From NCBI GenBank assembly GCA_041572275.1, contig JBFFSQ010000070.1, positions 1 through 13,162 of the forward strand: DNA of 13,162 nucleotides, in the 5' to 3' direction. Shown here piece after piece: positions 6,888 to 13,162 of the stretch (positions are counted from its first letter, which is position 1; each line of letters starts with the position of its first letter). This stretch comes from JBFFSQ01 sp041572275. Its GTDB lineage: Bacteria; Pseudomonadota; Gammaproteobacteria; SZUA-229. Made by a program: the position numbers and the translations under genes. Below the pieces are notes generated by a model. The model was not told the origin of the DNA, did no database searches, and saw nothing but the letters and a program-made list of their open reading frames with translations.

Positions 6888-8395
6888 TGGCTTTCACTCT
6901 GTATATCCGGATTAACACAGTCGCGTATTGAATCAAACAAATCCGTTGCCAGCAATCCCCGTTGACCTTTTGCTGCCGCCTGATCAGCAGCCCTTGCATG
7001 CACAACAACGGCCAGTTTTGCCGCCATCTCAAGTCCAAAGCCTTGCGCAAGTAATGCGCCTATGACTCCGGATAACACATCCCCCATACCAGCACTGGCC
7101 ATACCGGGATTGCCATAGGCACAGATTGCGGTTATTACTGTCTCTCCACCCTTCACCAGAGTGCCAGAACCTTTTAAGACCGTACAGCCACCGTAGCTTT
7201 GTTGTAGCATCTCGACCGCCATGAATCGATCAGACTGAATTGCCTGGGGTGTATCACCCAGCAGGCGTGCAGCCTCACCTGGATGAGGCGTTAACACCCA
7301 GTCAGTTCTGGGCCCATCCTCTATTGCCAACAGATTAAGCGCATCAGCATCTATTACCTTGGCTGTATCCGTCGCCAATACCTGCCCCAGAAGCCGATTG
7401 CCCCACGAGTGCCTGCCCAGTCCAGGCCCGATTACAATGCTGCTCACCCGAGCCAGCAATTCGTCGGGAATCCGTCCATCTTCAGTTCCAAATACCATCA
7501 GCTCAGGACGTGCAGTCACGATGCTGTTGACATGCTCAGGGCGGGTGACAACTGTCACCAGGCCAGCACCTGAGCGCAAAGCGGCTTCCGCTGCCATGCG
7601 GACAGCCCCAGGCATACCGTAATCCCCACCGATCACCAGGACATGGCCATAATTGCTTTTATGTGAGTCATGTAATCGAGGCTTGAAATGTTGACGCAGC
7701 TCAGACCACTGTAGCAAACACGCATCAGCCTGAATCTGACGATAACTGGCTTCTGGAACATCCAGATTGTCAAAATATATCTCACCACAGTAATCCAGGG
7801 CCTGATATGTCAGCATGCCCTTCTTCAAAGCAATAAAACTGACGGTGAGTGTTGCTTTGACCGCAACTCCCAGCACCCGGCCAGTATCTGCCTCCAGACC
7901 TGAAGGAATATCAACAGCCACTACAGGACAGTGAGATTGATTGATCTGTTCGATCAATGTCTGCCATTGACCTTCTACGGGTCGTTCCAAACCGGTACCC
8001 AGAAGAGCATCGACTATCACATCAGACACCTTGAACAGTTCAGGCTTCATGACAGTCAACTGAAAACCCAGTGATTTCCAGTCGTCATAGGCAGTACGCG
8101 CATCACCCTTTAACTGTTTTGGATCAACCAGACTCAGCACTTCAACCTCATACCCAGCTTTATGTGCCAGACGCGCAATCACATAACCATCGCCAGCATT
8201 ATTACCAGCGCCACAACAAACCAGTATGCGTTTAGCTAACGGAAACTTTTGCTGAAGATGTGAAAATACAGCAGAACCGGCTCGGTTCATTAAGGTATAA
8301 CCAGGCAGTCCAAATTTATCGATGGCGATCTGGTCCAGCTGTCGTGTTTTTTGCGAGCTATATAAAAGTGATGGAAGCTTTGAAACATTAACCAT
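6884..8395 (-). CDS. nnr: Bifunctional NAD(P)HX epimerase/dehydratase Nnr
   Basis: Nnr repairs hydrated, inactive NADH and NADPH. The N-terminal YjeF_N domain epimerises NAD(P)HX, and the C-terminal YjeF_C (carbohydrate-kinase-like) domain dehydrates the S form using ADP. The 503-residue product shows MNRAG (36-40), GNNAGDG (64-70) and DIPSG (162-166) in the epimerase half. The dehydratase half has GPGLGR (323-328), HPGE (371-374) and GMASAGMGDVLSG (431-443) with the catalytic aspartate D439. The ATG has a perfect AGGAGG ribosome binding site 7 bases upstream, inside the preceding phosphatidyltransferase gene, and overlaps its end by 8 bases. It therefore appears translationally linked to both neighbours. 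Confidence 0.97.
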   Translation of the reverse strand: MVNVSKLPSLLYSSQKTRQLDQIAIDKFGLPGYTLMNRAGSAVFSHLQQKFPLAKRILVCCGAGNNAGDGYVIARLAHKAGYEVEVLSLVDPKQLKGDARTAYDDWKSLGFQLTVMKPELFKVSDVIVDALLGTGLERPVEGQWQTLIEQINQSHCPVVAVDIPSGLEADTGRVLGVAVKATLTVSFIALKKGMLTYQALDYCGEIYFDNLDVPEASYRQIQADACLLQWSELRQHFKPRLHDSHKSNYGHVLVIGGDYGMPGAVRMAAEAALRSGAGLVTVVTRPEHVNSIVTARPELMVFGTEDGRIPDELLARVSSIVIGPGLGRHSWGNRLLGQVLATDTAKVIDADALNLLAIEDGPRTDWVLTPHPGEAARLLGDTPQAIQSDRFMAVEMLQQSYGGCTVLKGSGTLVKGGETVITAICAYGNPGMASAGMGDVLSGVIGALLAQGFGLEMAAKLAVVVHARAADQAAAKGQRGLLATDLFDSIRDCVNPDIQSESH

Positions 8396-8975
8396 GATCC
8401 AGCCTCCTGAGTTTCAGTGCCTGCCAGAAAGAACGAACATCCACATGTTGATGACGAACAATCAATGTAATGAATGTTTCTTCAAGTGCCGCATAAACAC
8501 ACAACACGGCTGCCAGCCTGAATGGCCACTCCATCAAGCCGGAAAAGAGTAAAATATACCCGACAATTGTGACCGCAACAGCCACCTTAACGCTCCAGGT
8601 ATGATAACTGACCACTGCTTTGAATTTAATCAGGCCGATAATTACCGGCACAGTAAAACAATAAATAATAGCTGCAAAATAATACAGCTCCTGTAATACG
8701 ATATCAGGCCAAAGTATCCAGGCCGATATAGCCAAAGTTGTATAAGTGACAAAATCACCCCAACTATCCAGCCGTGAACCTAGCTCAGTCACCTGATTCA
8801 ACCGCCGAGCCAGATAGCCGTCCAGTACATCGGTAAATTCTGAAAAAAGAAGCGCTGCTATAAACCAGTGAGGCTGTTGACTGAGCGCAAGATATATCAT
8901 CACAGGCGCCATCAGTATTCGGAGCGAACTAACCAGGTTTGGCCAGTTATAGATAGAGTCATTTAACTGCTTCAT
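8388..8975 (-). CDS. CDP-alcohol phosphatidyltransferase family protein
   Basis: This integral membrane enzyme family transfers a phosphatidyl-type group from a CDP-linked lipid or alcohol to a hydroxyl acceptor, releasing CMP. The 195-residue product has the full signature D-x2-D-G-x2-A-R-x8-G-x3-D-x3-D (D49, D52, G53, A56, R57, G66, D70, D74), so it should be active, and several membrane segments. The LDSWGDF form of the last part of the motif is unlike the LDPxADK of PgsA, so I do not call it pgsA; the acceptor is unknown. The ATG at 8973-8975 is chosen over a TTG four codons earlier; neither has a good ribosome binding site. The gene follows a CarS-like gene by 53 bases and overlaps nnr, so it is probably in one transcription unit with both. 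Confidence 0.88.
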   Translation of the reverse strand: MKQLNDSIYNWPNLVSSLRILMAPVMIYLALSQQPHWFIAALLFSEFTDVLDGYLARRLNQVTELGSRLDSWGDFVTYTTLAISAWILWPDIVLQELYYFAAIIYCFTVPVIIGLIKFKAVVSYHTWSVKVAVAVTIVGYILLFSGLMEWPFRLAAVLCVYAALEETFITLIVRHQHVDVRSFWQALKLRRLDHG

Positions 8976-8991
8976 TACTTTATACAATACC

Positions 8992-9009
8992 GATTAAATC
9001 AATTTAATC
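8992..9009. repeat. 18-bp near-perfect palindrome between the two lipid genes
   Basis: GATTAAAT and ATTTAATC arms of 8 bp are separated by 2 bases, in the 53-base gap between the CarS-like gene and the phosphatidyltransferase gene. A weak promoter-like pair (TTGATT, 16 bases, TATTGT) overlaps it. It could be a dimeric regulator site or an mRNA hairpin; there is no U-tract, so it is not a terminator. Confidence 0.6.
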
Positions 9010-9028
9010 AATAGAAGTAATCAGGGGT

Positions 9029-9508
9029 TTAATAGGGGCGATCACGTATACCCAACTTGAACAGCACTCTGGACAGCATCAACTCAAGCACAAGAAAGCA
9101 CACGGTCAGTACAAGCACGGCTAACAAATCCAGGCCAAACTGTTGCTTTAGTACCAAAGCAGGCATCAGGGACTCAGGTACCTGATCAAGAAAAAGCGCC
9201 ATCTCACCCGAAACCAGCCCCATACGGCGTTTGATGAAGCTGGACAACAAATCACCCAGCATGGCAAGCAATCCAATCCAGAAACCAATCACGATAGAAT
9301 AGCCCAACAGGCATGCCGCAACTGAAGTTAAGACCAGTGCAGAAACTAAACCACGCCAGGTCTTGGAATGACCAAATAACCTCTGCCCATTACCAAGAAC
9401 ATGACCAAAATCAATCGGAGCATTCAGAAACTTACGCAATAAAAACTGCATGAGTATCGGAGCGCCATTGGCCACCATTATTAGCAAAAGAAGATGAATG
9501 AATTCCAT
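9029..9508 (-). CDS. CarS-like (CDP-archaeol synthase / DUF46) membrane protein
   Basis: The 159-residue product is very hydrophobic, with about four to five membrane segments. It shows the conserved pattern of the CarS family: NGAPI (14-18), D33, GQRLFGHSKTWRG (41-53), GDLLSSFIKRR (85-95) and LDQVPES (107-113). In archaea CarS transfers CMP from CTP to an unsaturated archaetidic acid; the family is distantly related to CdsA. Bacteria do not make archaeol, so the natural substrate here is unknown. A phosphatidic-acid-like or polyprenyl substrate is an inference. The start is uncertain. AAGGA at 9521-9525 touches the first ATG (9518-9520), lies 6 bases from a TTG (9512-9514) and 12 from the chosen ATG (9506-9508). 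It pairs with the CDP-alcohol phosphatidyltransferase downstream. Confidence 0.85.
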   Translation of the reverse strand: MEFIHLLLLIMVANGAPILMQFLLRKFLNAPIDFGHVLGNGQRLFGHSKTWRGLVSALVLTSVAACLLGYSIVIGFWIGLLAMLGDLLSSFIKRRMGLVSGEMALFLDQVPESLMPALVLKQQFGLDLLAVLVLTVCFLVLELMLSRVLFKLGIRDRPY

Positions 9509-9564
9509 AAACAAGAGCATTCCTTTGACTTGAACTGGACGAACAATCCGACCCAGTTTGGCCT

Positions 9565-9593
9565 ACTCTATTTTAGAAAACTATTGATGACAA
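9565..9593 (-). promoter_or_regulatory. Likely sigma70 promoter for the CarS-like/phosphatidyltransferase/nnr unit
   Basis: TTGTCA (9588-9593, 5/6) and TAGAGT (9565-9570, 4/6) are spaced by exactly 17 bases, about 60 bases before the CarS-like start codon. A TAAAAT also lies in the spacer region. An inverted repeat CTATTG/CAATAG (9581-9596) overlaps the -35 and could be a repressor site. Confidence 0.5.
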
Positions 9594-9698
9594 TAGCTTA
9601 AAGAACAATACTGAATACTACCGAATTCATTAAACGACTCTGAATACCCGATACAGATAAAACCATATGTTCCACCGGCAGACTACACTGCTCCCTGT

Positions 9699-10631
9699 CT
9701 ACGCTAGTTTAATCTGATCACGACCACTATTTTTAGCCTTATAAAGTGCACGATCTGCCTGATTAAACAATTCGTCACTATTCGCTTCATCACCCAGACT
9801 GGCTACGCCAATACTGACTGATAAAGGGATATCACTGCCCTGATGCTGAAAATGAATATTACGAACCTCATTAAGAATACGACAGGCAACCAGCACACTG
9901 GCATCACATGAGGTATTGGTCAGCACCACAACAAACTCTTCACCGCCATAGCGGAAGCAGATATCCGAATGTCGTACGCTGGCATCAATAGTTTCAGCCA
10001 CACGCTTTAATACTTCATCACCCACCGCATGTCCAAATTGATCATTCACTGATTTAAAATGATCAATGTCGATCACCAGCATGGATAAATCACGCTCATG
10101 ACGCCGAGCCAGGCTCATTTCACGATGCATGGTAGAGTCAAAAGTTGAGCGATTATTTAAACCGGTTAGAGCATCACGATAAGCTAACAGGCTAGCCTGC
10201 TTGAAGTGAATAGTGTTGCGTAGAGGATGAATTAGAAATGCCAGAAAGTTTTCCAGCAGCATTAATTCTGACTCAACAAACTTTCGACCTCGATATACGA
10301 CCAGCTCGCCTAACTCACTATCTTCAATATTCAAACTATAACAACAGCTATGCTGACTTTGACGCCCGAATTCCAGTGACACTTCAGGACGGTCCAAATT
10401 GTAGCTATAGCCATCAAACATCAGAAAGGCATGGATATATTCCATGAACTGACCAATAACCCAGTCCGTTTCCAGAGACATTTGCAGACGTATGGATAAA
10501 TCAAGTTTGTGCTGCTGCTCAACATGAATATCCTGTGGTTTTGTGACATCAGGCTTTGGAAAACCCTGAACCATTCCTTTTGCCACTTTCCTGTCTTTTA
10601 GCATTTGCTGGCTTGAGGTCTGAAACTGCAT
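9699..10631 (-). CDS. GGDEF diguanylate cyclase
   Basis: The enzyme makes cyclic di-GMP from two GTP. The 310-residue product has a C-terminal GGDEF domain (about 150-310) with DIDHFKSVND (188-197) for metal and GTP binding, the active GGEEF signature (229-233) and an allosteric inhibitory site RHSD (220-223) five residues before it. The enzyme is therefore predicted active and product-inhibited. The N-terminal 145 residues have no predicted membrane segment and look like a GAF-type sensor domain (the FMEYIHAFLMFDGYSYNL and LGELVVYRGRKF stretches), but I cannot identify a ligand. It is probably cytoplasmic. The ATG has only a weak GGGG sequence 9 bases upstream. It stands alone between two gaps, so it is probably its own transcription unit. 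Confidence 0.93.
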   Translation of the reverse strand: MQFQTSSQQMLKDRKVAKGMVQGFPKPDVTKPQDIHVEQQHKLDLSIRLQMSLETDWVIGQFMEYIHAFLMFDGYSYNLDRPEVSLEFGRQSQHSCCYSLNIEDSELGELVVYRGRKFVESELMLLENFLAFLIHPLRNTIHFKQASLLAYRDALTGLNNRSTFDSTMHREMSLARRHERDLSMLVIDIDHFKSVNDQFGHAVGDEVLKRVAETIDASVRHSDICFRYGGEEFVVVLTNTSCDASVLVACRILNEVRNIHFQHQGSDIPLSVSIGVASLGDEANSDELFNQADRALYKAKNSGRDQIKLA

Positions 10632-10644
10632 AACTGATATCCCC

Positions 10645-10657
10645 GGTTAAGTTAACC
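10645..10657. repeat. Perfect inverted repeat in the cyclase leader
   Basis: GGTTAA and TTAACC arms surround a single base, 14 bases upstream of the cyclase ATG. A second palindrome, CATAGCTATG (10657-10666), touches it. Close to the start of transcription these could form an operator. Confidence 0.45.
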
Positions 10658-10663
10658 ATAGCT

Positions 10664-10680
10664 ATGCCATATTCATGCCA
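10664..10680 (-). promoter_or_regulatory. Sigma54-like promoter upstream of the diguanylate cyclase
   Basis: On the minus strand TGGCATGAATATGGCAT matches the sigma54 consensus TGGCACG-N4-TTGCW at 10 of 12 positions. GG (-24) and GC (-12) are spaced by 10 bases. Transcription would begin near 10655, about 25 bases before the ATG. A CATAAT box with a poor TTGTGT 17 bases upstream could be an alternative sigma70 promoter further back. No activator site was recognised. Confidence 0.4.
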
Positions 10681-10869
10681 GTTTAATCAGGCATTCGAAT
10701 TATGTTTATTTTCAATAACTTACACAAACACATGATGTGAAATATGCGGTAACCCGCGGCAAGAGTACGTCAGTTTATCTGCCGTTTCAGGAATTCGACA
10801 AAAAAATGACGGGGACTAAGCACGGCCAAAGAGTGAAGGCCTTTAGAAATAGCACAGAATCAAAGCAAC

Positions 10870-11748
10870 CTAACGGGACTGTAAGCATCCACCAATCGAG
10901 CCGGGCAAACATTGTTCACCATTAAGCCAGATCGCATGATCGAGTCGAGCTTGATCCAGCAGCGAGCCATCCAGCCGGGCACCCTCTAATTCAGCATAGG
11001 ACAAATCAGCCCCACGCAAACTGGCACCCTGTAAGTTAGCCTGACGAAGATTAGCACCGGTCAGCACAACATTCTGCAAACTGCTGTGTTGCATGTCAGC
11101 CTGGTAAAGATTGCTATAGGCAAGATCACTACCATCCAGTCGAGCACGACTTAAATCAACATTATTCAAAATGGCGTTTCTGAGCTTTGCCTGGCGCAAA
11201 TCAGCACCCGCAAGGTTTTGTCCCTGCTTATTACACATCGACCAGTCAACACCTGCAGTAGCCGGTAATGAACAGTCATTACTAGTGACCAGCCTCTCGG
11301 GGCGATAACTCACCAGTAAAATCAACAGCAAGATAGCGACAGCAATTACCGCAACCATCGCACGCGTATTCAGGCGAGGCTTATCTCTGTATTCCTTGAG
11401 AATATCGTCACGTAATTTACGGTGCAGCTTAATCACCTGATCTTCATCTGCACGCTGCTCGATACCCTCTGCAGCCGCTTCCTGACTACTGCGCTCGTCC
11501 TCTCGAATACGCGCCAGCCTCAGGGCCTTTGCACCTTCACGAGTATGTGCATTTACGACCACTTCAGGTACCAGGGAGGGATAGTCTTTTATCGGGTTCC
11601 AGTGTTTCTGATCCTGACTGATTTGTGTATCCAGCGTGAGCCGGCCCAGAATCAGGTAACGACTGATCAGTTGATTCGGGAAAGGTCCCTGAATCTTATT
11701 GTGTGCTTTGACATACCAACGGCCTTTATTGTGACTTTTTATTGCCAT
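10870..11748 (-). CDS. GYF_2-domain / transmembrane / pentapeptide-repeat protein
   Basis: The function is not known. The 292-residue product has three parts. Residues 9-57 look like a GYF_2 (DUF4339) domain, with WY, GPF, a G-L-T turn and a W-x-P-I end. A charged linker follows, and one membrane helix (about 130-147) is preceded by basic residues, which suggests an N-terminus in the cytoplasm. The rest is a solenoid of A(D/N)LxxA-type pentapeptide repeats (about 176-274), probably in the periplasm. Cysteines sit in pairs at both ends of the solenoid (159 and 172; 280 and 288) and could form capping disulfides. The gene begins 22 bases after the serS stop codon and is probably transcribed with it. 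The ribosome binding site is weak. Confidence 0.88.
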   Translation of the reverse strand: MAIKSHNKGRWYVKAHNKIQGPFPNQLISRYLILGRLTLDTQISQDQKHWNPIKDYPSLVPEVVVNAHTREGAKALRLARIREDERSSQEAAAEGIEQRADEDQVIKLHRKLRDDILKEYRDKPRLNTRAMVAVIAVAILLLILLVSYRPERLVTSNDCSLPATAGVDWSMCNKQGQNLAGADLRQAKLRNAILNNVDLSRARLDGSDLAYSNLYQADMQHSSLQNVVLTGANLRQANLQGASLRGADLSYAELEGARLDGSLLDQARLDHAIWLNGEQCLPGSIGGCLQSR

Positions 11749-11770
11749 ACAGGTTACTCATGGTTTCAAC

Positions 11771-13048
11771 CTAAGGCTGCAGCAGATCAATACCTCCCAT
11801 GTAGGTCTGCAACACCTCAGGAATGCGAATGCTTCCGTCTTCTTGCTGATAATTTTCAAGTATAGCAACCAAAGTACGACCTATTGCCAGACCCGAGCCA
11901 TTAATTGTGTGTAAAAGCTCTGGCTTCCCCGTTTCCGGATTACGCCAACGGGCACTCATACGTCGCGCCTGAAAATCCTGAAAATTACTACAGGATGATA
12001 TCTCACGATAAGCCTGCTGCCCGGGTAACCATACTTCAAGATCATAGGTCTTGGCAGATGAAAAACCTGTGTCACCGGCACATAAGGTTAATACCCGGTA
12101 GGGTAAATTCAGTTTTTGTAAAACCATTTCCGCATGACCGGTTAACTGCTCAAGTGCCTGCCAGGAATCCTCCGGTTTCACCAGCTGCACCATTTCTACT
12201 TTCTCAAACTGATGCTGGCGAATCATGCCTCGAGTATCACGGCCATAGGAACCTGCTTCAGATCTAAAGCAGGGTGTATGACAGGCGAAACGCAATGGCA
12301 TTTTGCTGGCATCAATAATCTCGTCACGAGCTATATTGGTGACCGGCACCTCAGCAGTGGGGATGAGGTAATAACCACTCTCCCCAGTTAGACCAAACAG
12401 ATCTTCTTCAAATTTGGGTAACTGACCGGTGCCCCTCAGGCTATCGGCATTAACCATATAGGGTACATACACTTCCTGATAACCATGCTCGGATGTGTGC
12501 AGATCAAGCATGAACTGGATCAGCGCACGATGCAGTCGTGCCATATGGCCACGCATCACAACAAAACGGGAACCAGTAAGCTTGGCGGCAGTTTCAAAAT
12601 CCAGCCAGTCATTGGGCGCACCCAGTTCAACATGATCCTTAGCTTCGAAACCCAGTTGCACAGGCTCGCCCCATCGACGAATTTCTATGTTGTCATCTTC
12701 ACTCTTACCATCAGGTACTGAATCATGCAGGATATTTGGCATACCCATTAAGATAGCGTTGATGTCCTGCTGAATATCATCCAGTTTCGACTTGGCCGCA
12801 TCCAGCTCATCCCCAAGATTAGCAACCGCATCCAGCAGTGGTTGAATGTCCTCACCTTGTGCCTTGGCCTTACCAATCCCCTTTGATTTGGTATTACGTT
12901 CGTTCTGTAATTCCTGGGTTTTTACCTGCAACGCTTTACGCTGAACTTCCAGTTCATTGAACCGGTTAATATCCAGTTCATAACCACGACGTGCCAGTTG
13001 TTTGGCAACAGTTTCAATATCATTTCTAAGAAGTTTTTGATCTAGCAT
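11771..13048 (-). CDS. serS: Seryl-tRNA synthetase
   Basis: SerS charges tRNA-Ser and tRNA-Sec with serine. The 425-residue product has the N-terminal tRNA-binding coiled-coil arm (about 27-100) and a class II catalytic core. Motif 2 is visible as FRSEAGSYGRDTRGMIRQHQFEKVE (261-285) and motif 3 as GSGLAIGRTLVAILENYQQEDGSIRIPE (384-411). TAEVP (231-235) and LCAGDTGFSSAKTYDLEVW are also present. The length agrees with the family (430 in E. coli). The ATG start gives MLDQKLLRND, matching the family start (E. coli MLDPNLLRNE). The ribosome binding site is poor and AT-rich. It heads a probable two-gene unit with the pentapeptide protein. Confidence 0.98.
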   Translation of the reverse strand: MLDQKLLRNDIETVAKQLARRGYELDINRFNELEVQRKALQVKTQELQNERNTKSKGIGKAKAQGEDIQPLLDAVANLGDELDAAKSKLDDIQQDINAILMGMPNILHDSVPDGKSEDDNIEIRRWGEPVQLGFEAKDHVELGAPNDWLDFETAAKLTGSRFVVMRGHMARLHRALIQFMLDLHTSEHGYQEVYVPYMVNADSLRGTGQLPKFEEDLFGLTGESGYYLIPTAEVPVTNIARDEIIDASKMPLRFACHTPCFRSEAGSYGRDTRGMIRQHQFEKVEMVQLVKPEDSWQALEQLTGHAEMVLQKLNLPYRVLTLCAGDTGFSSAKTYDLEVWLPGQQAYREISSCSNFQDFQARRMSARWRNPETGKPELLHTINGSGLAIGRTLVAILENYQQEDGSIRIPEVLQTYMGGIDLLQP

Positions 13049-13077
13049 ATTTTTTTCTTATCAAAAATTGATACAGA

Positions 13078-13088
13078 GTCTCGGAGAC
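13078..13088. repeat. Inverted repeat in serS leader
   Basis: GTCTC and GAGAC arms surround one base, about 30 bases upstream of the serS ATG. This could be an operator or a small leader hairpin. No T-box-like elements were recognised. Confidence 0.3.
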
Positions 13089-13099
13089 CCAGAGTAAGT

Positions 13100-13128
13100 A
13101 TTATGTCTTGATGATATAAGCTTTTAAA
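13100..13128 (-). promoter_or_regulatory. Possible serS promoter
   Basis: CATAAT (13100-13105, 5/6) lies 17 bases from TTTAAA (13123-13128, 4/6), giving a leader of roughly 45 bases before the serS ATG. A 6-bp inverted repeat, ATAAGC/GCTTAT (13116-13121 and 13136-13141), overlaps the -35. Confidence 0.4.
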
Positions 13129-13162
13129 AATTAGCGCTTATGATTGACACGTTTATTAAAAA

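Noticed and set aside
8388..8975. Naming the phosphatidyltransferase pgsA
   Set aside because: The signature is complete, but the residues after it differ from PgsA and the CarS-like neighbour suggests a different substrate, so the symbol was left empty.
10632..10869. Possible cyclic di-GMP riboswitch upstream of the cyclase
   Set aside because: The GGCC-containing segment around 10825-10850 does not show the conserved riboswitch core, and only short 4-bp stems could be formed. A GACGGGGAC run near 10808 suggested a REP element but has no paired copy.
10737..10925. Plus-strand open frame of 62 codons in the cyclase-pentapeptide gap
   Set aside because: It starts with GTG, has no good ribosome binding site and runs into the antisense of the pentapeptide gene; no family resemblance was seen.

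Overview
The window is a stretch of gammaproteobacterial chromosome in which every supported gene lies on the minus strand, so transcription runs from high to low coordinates. Reading in that direction the order is serS, a GYF_2/pentapeptide-repeat membrane protein, a GGDEF diguanylate cyclase, a CarS-like CDP-lipid synthase homolog, a CDP-alcohol phosphatidyltransferase, nnr, tsaE, an amiB-type amidase, mutL, miaA, hfq, hflX and the first nine codons of hflK. The block nnr-tsaE-amiB-mutL-miaA-hfq-hflX-hflK is the well-known conserved gammaproteobacterial cluster. The MutL keeps the C-terminal endonuclease motifs that Escherichia coli MutL lacks, and Hfq has a short tail, so the host is probably a gammaproteobacterium outside the Enterobacterales. 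The species cannot be named from this sequence.

Bases 1-6887 are the housekeeping block: tRNA modification (TsaE for t6A, MiaA for i6A), mismatch repair (MutL), cell division (amidase), post-transcriptional control (Hfq) and ribosome rescue or protease control (HflX, HflK). A strong intrinsic terminator separates amiB from mutL, and a promoter-like -35/-10 pair overlaps it. mutL and miaA overlap. hfq and hflX each have their own leader.

Bases 6884-9508 hold nnr (NAD(P)HX repair) and, directly upstream with overlapping or close spacing, two membrane genes. One is a bacterial member of the CarS (CDP-archaeol synthase, DUF46) family and the other a CDP-alcohol phosphotransferase. Together they look like a two-step route that activates a lipid with CTP and then attaches a polar head group. 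This is the most interesting part of the window, because the substrates are unknown. A fair promoter precedes the pair, and an 18-bp near-perfect palindrome lies between the two genes.

Bases 9699-13048 hold a diguanylate cyclase with an intact active site and inhibitory site, a membrane protein with a cytoplasmic GYF_2 domain and a probably periplasmic pentapeptide solenoid, and serS. The cyclase gene has a sigma54-like promoter beside a perfect inverted repeat. No tRNA, rRNA, insertion sequence, CRISPR array or plus-strand gene is supported. The longest gene-free gap is about 240 bases.
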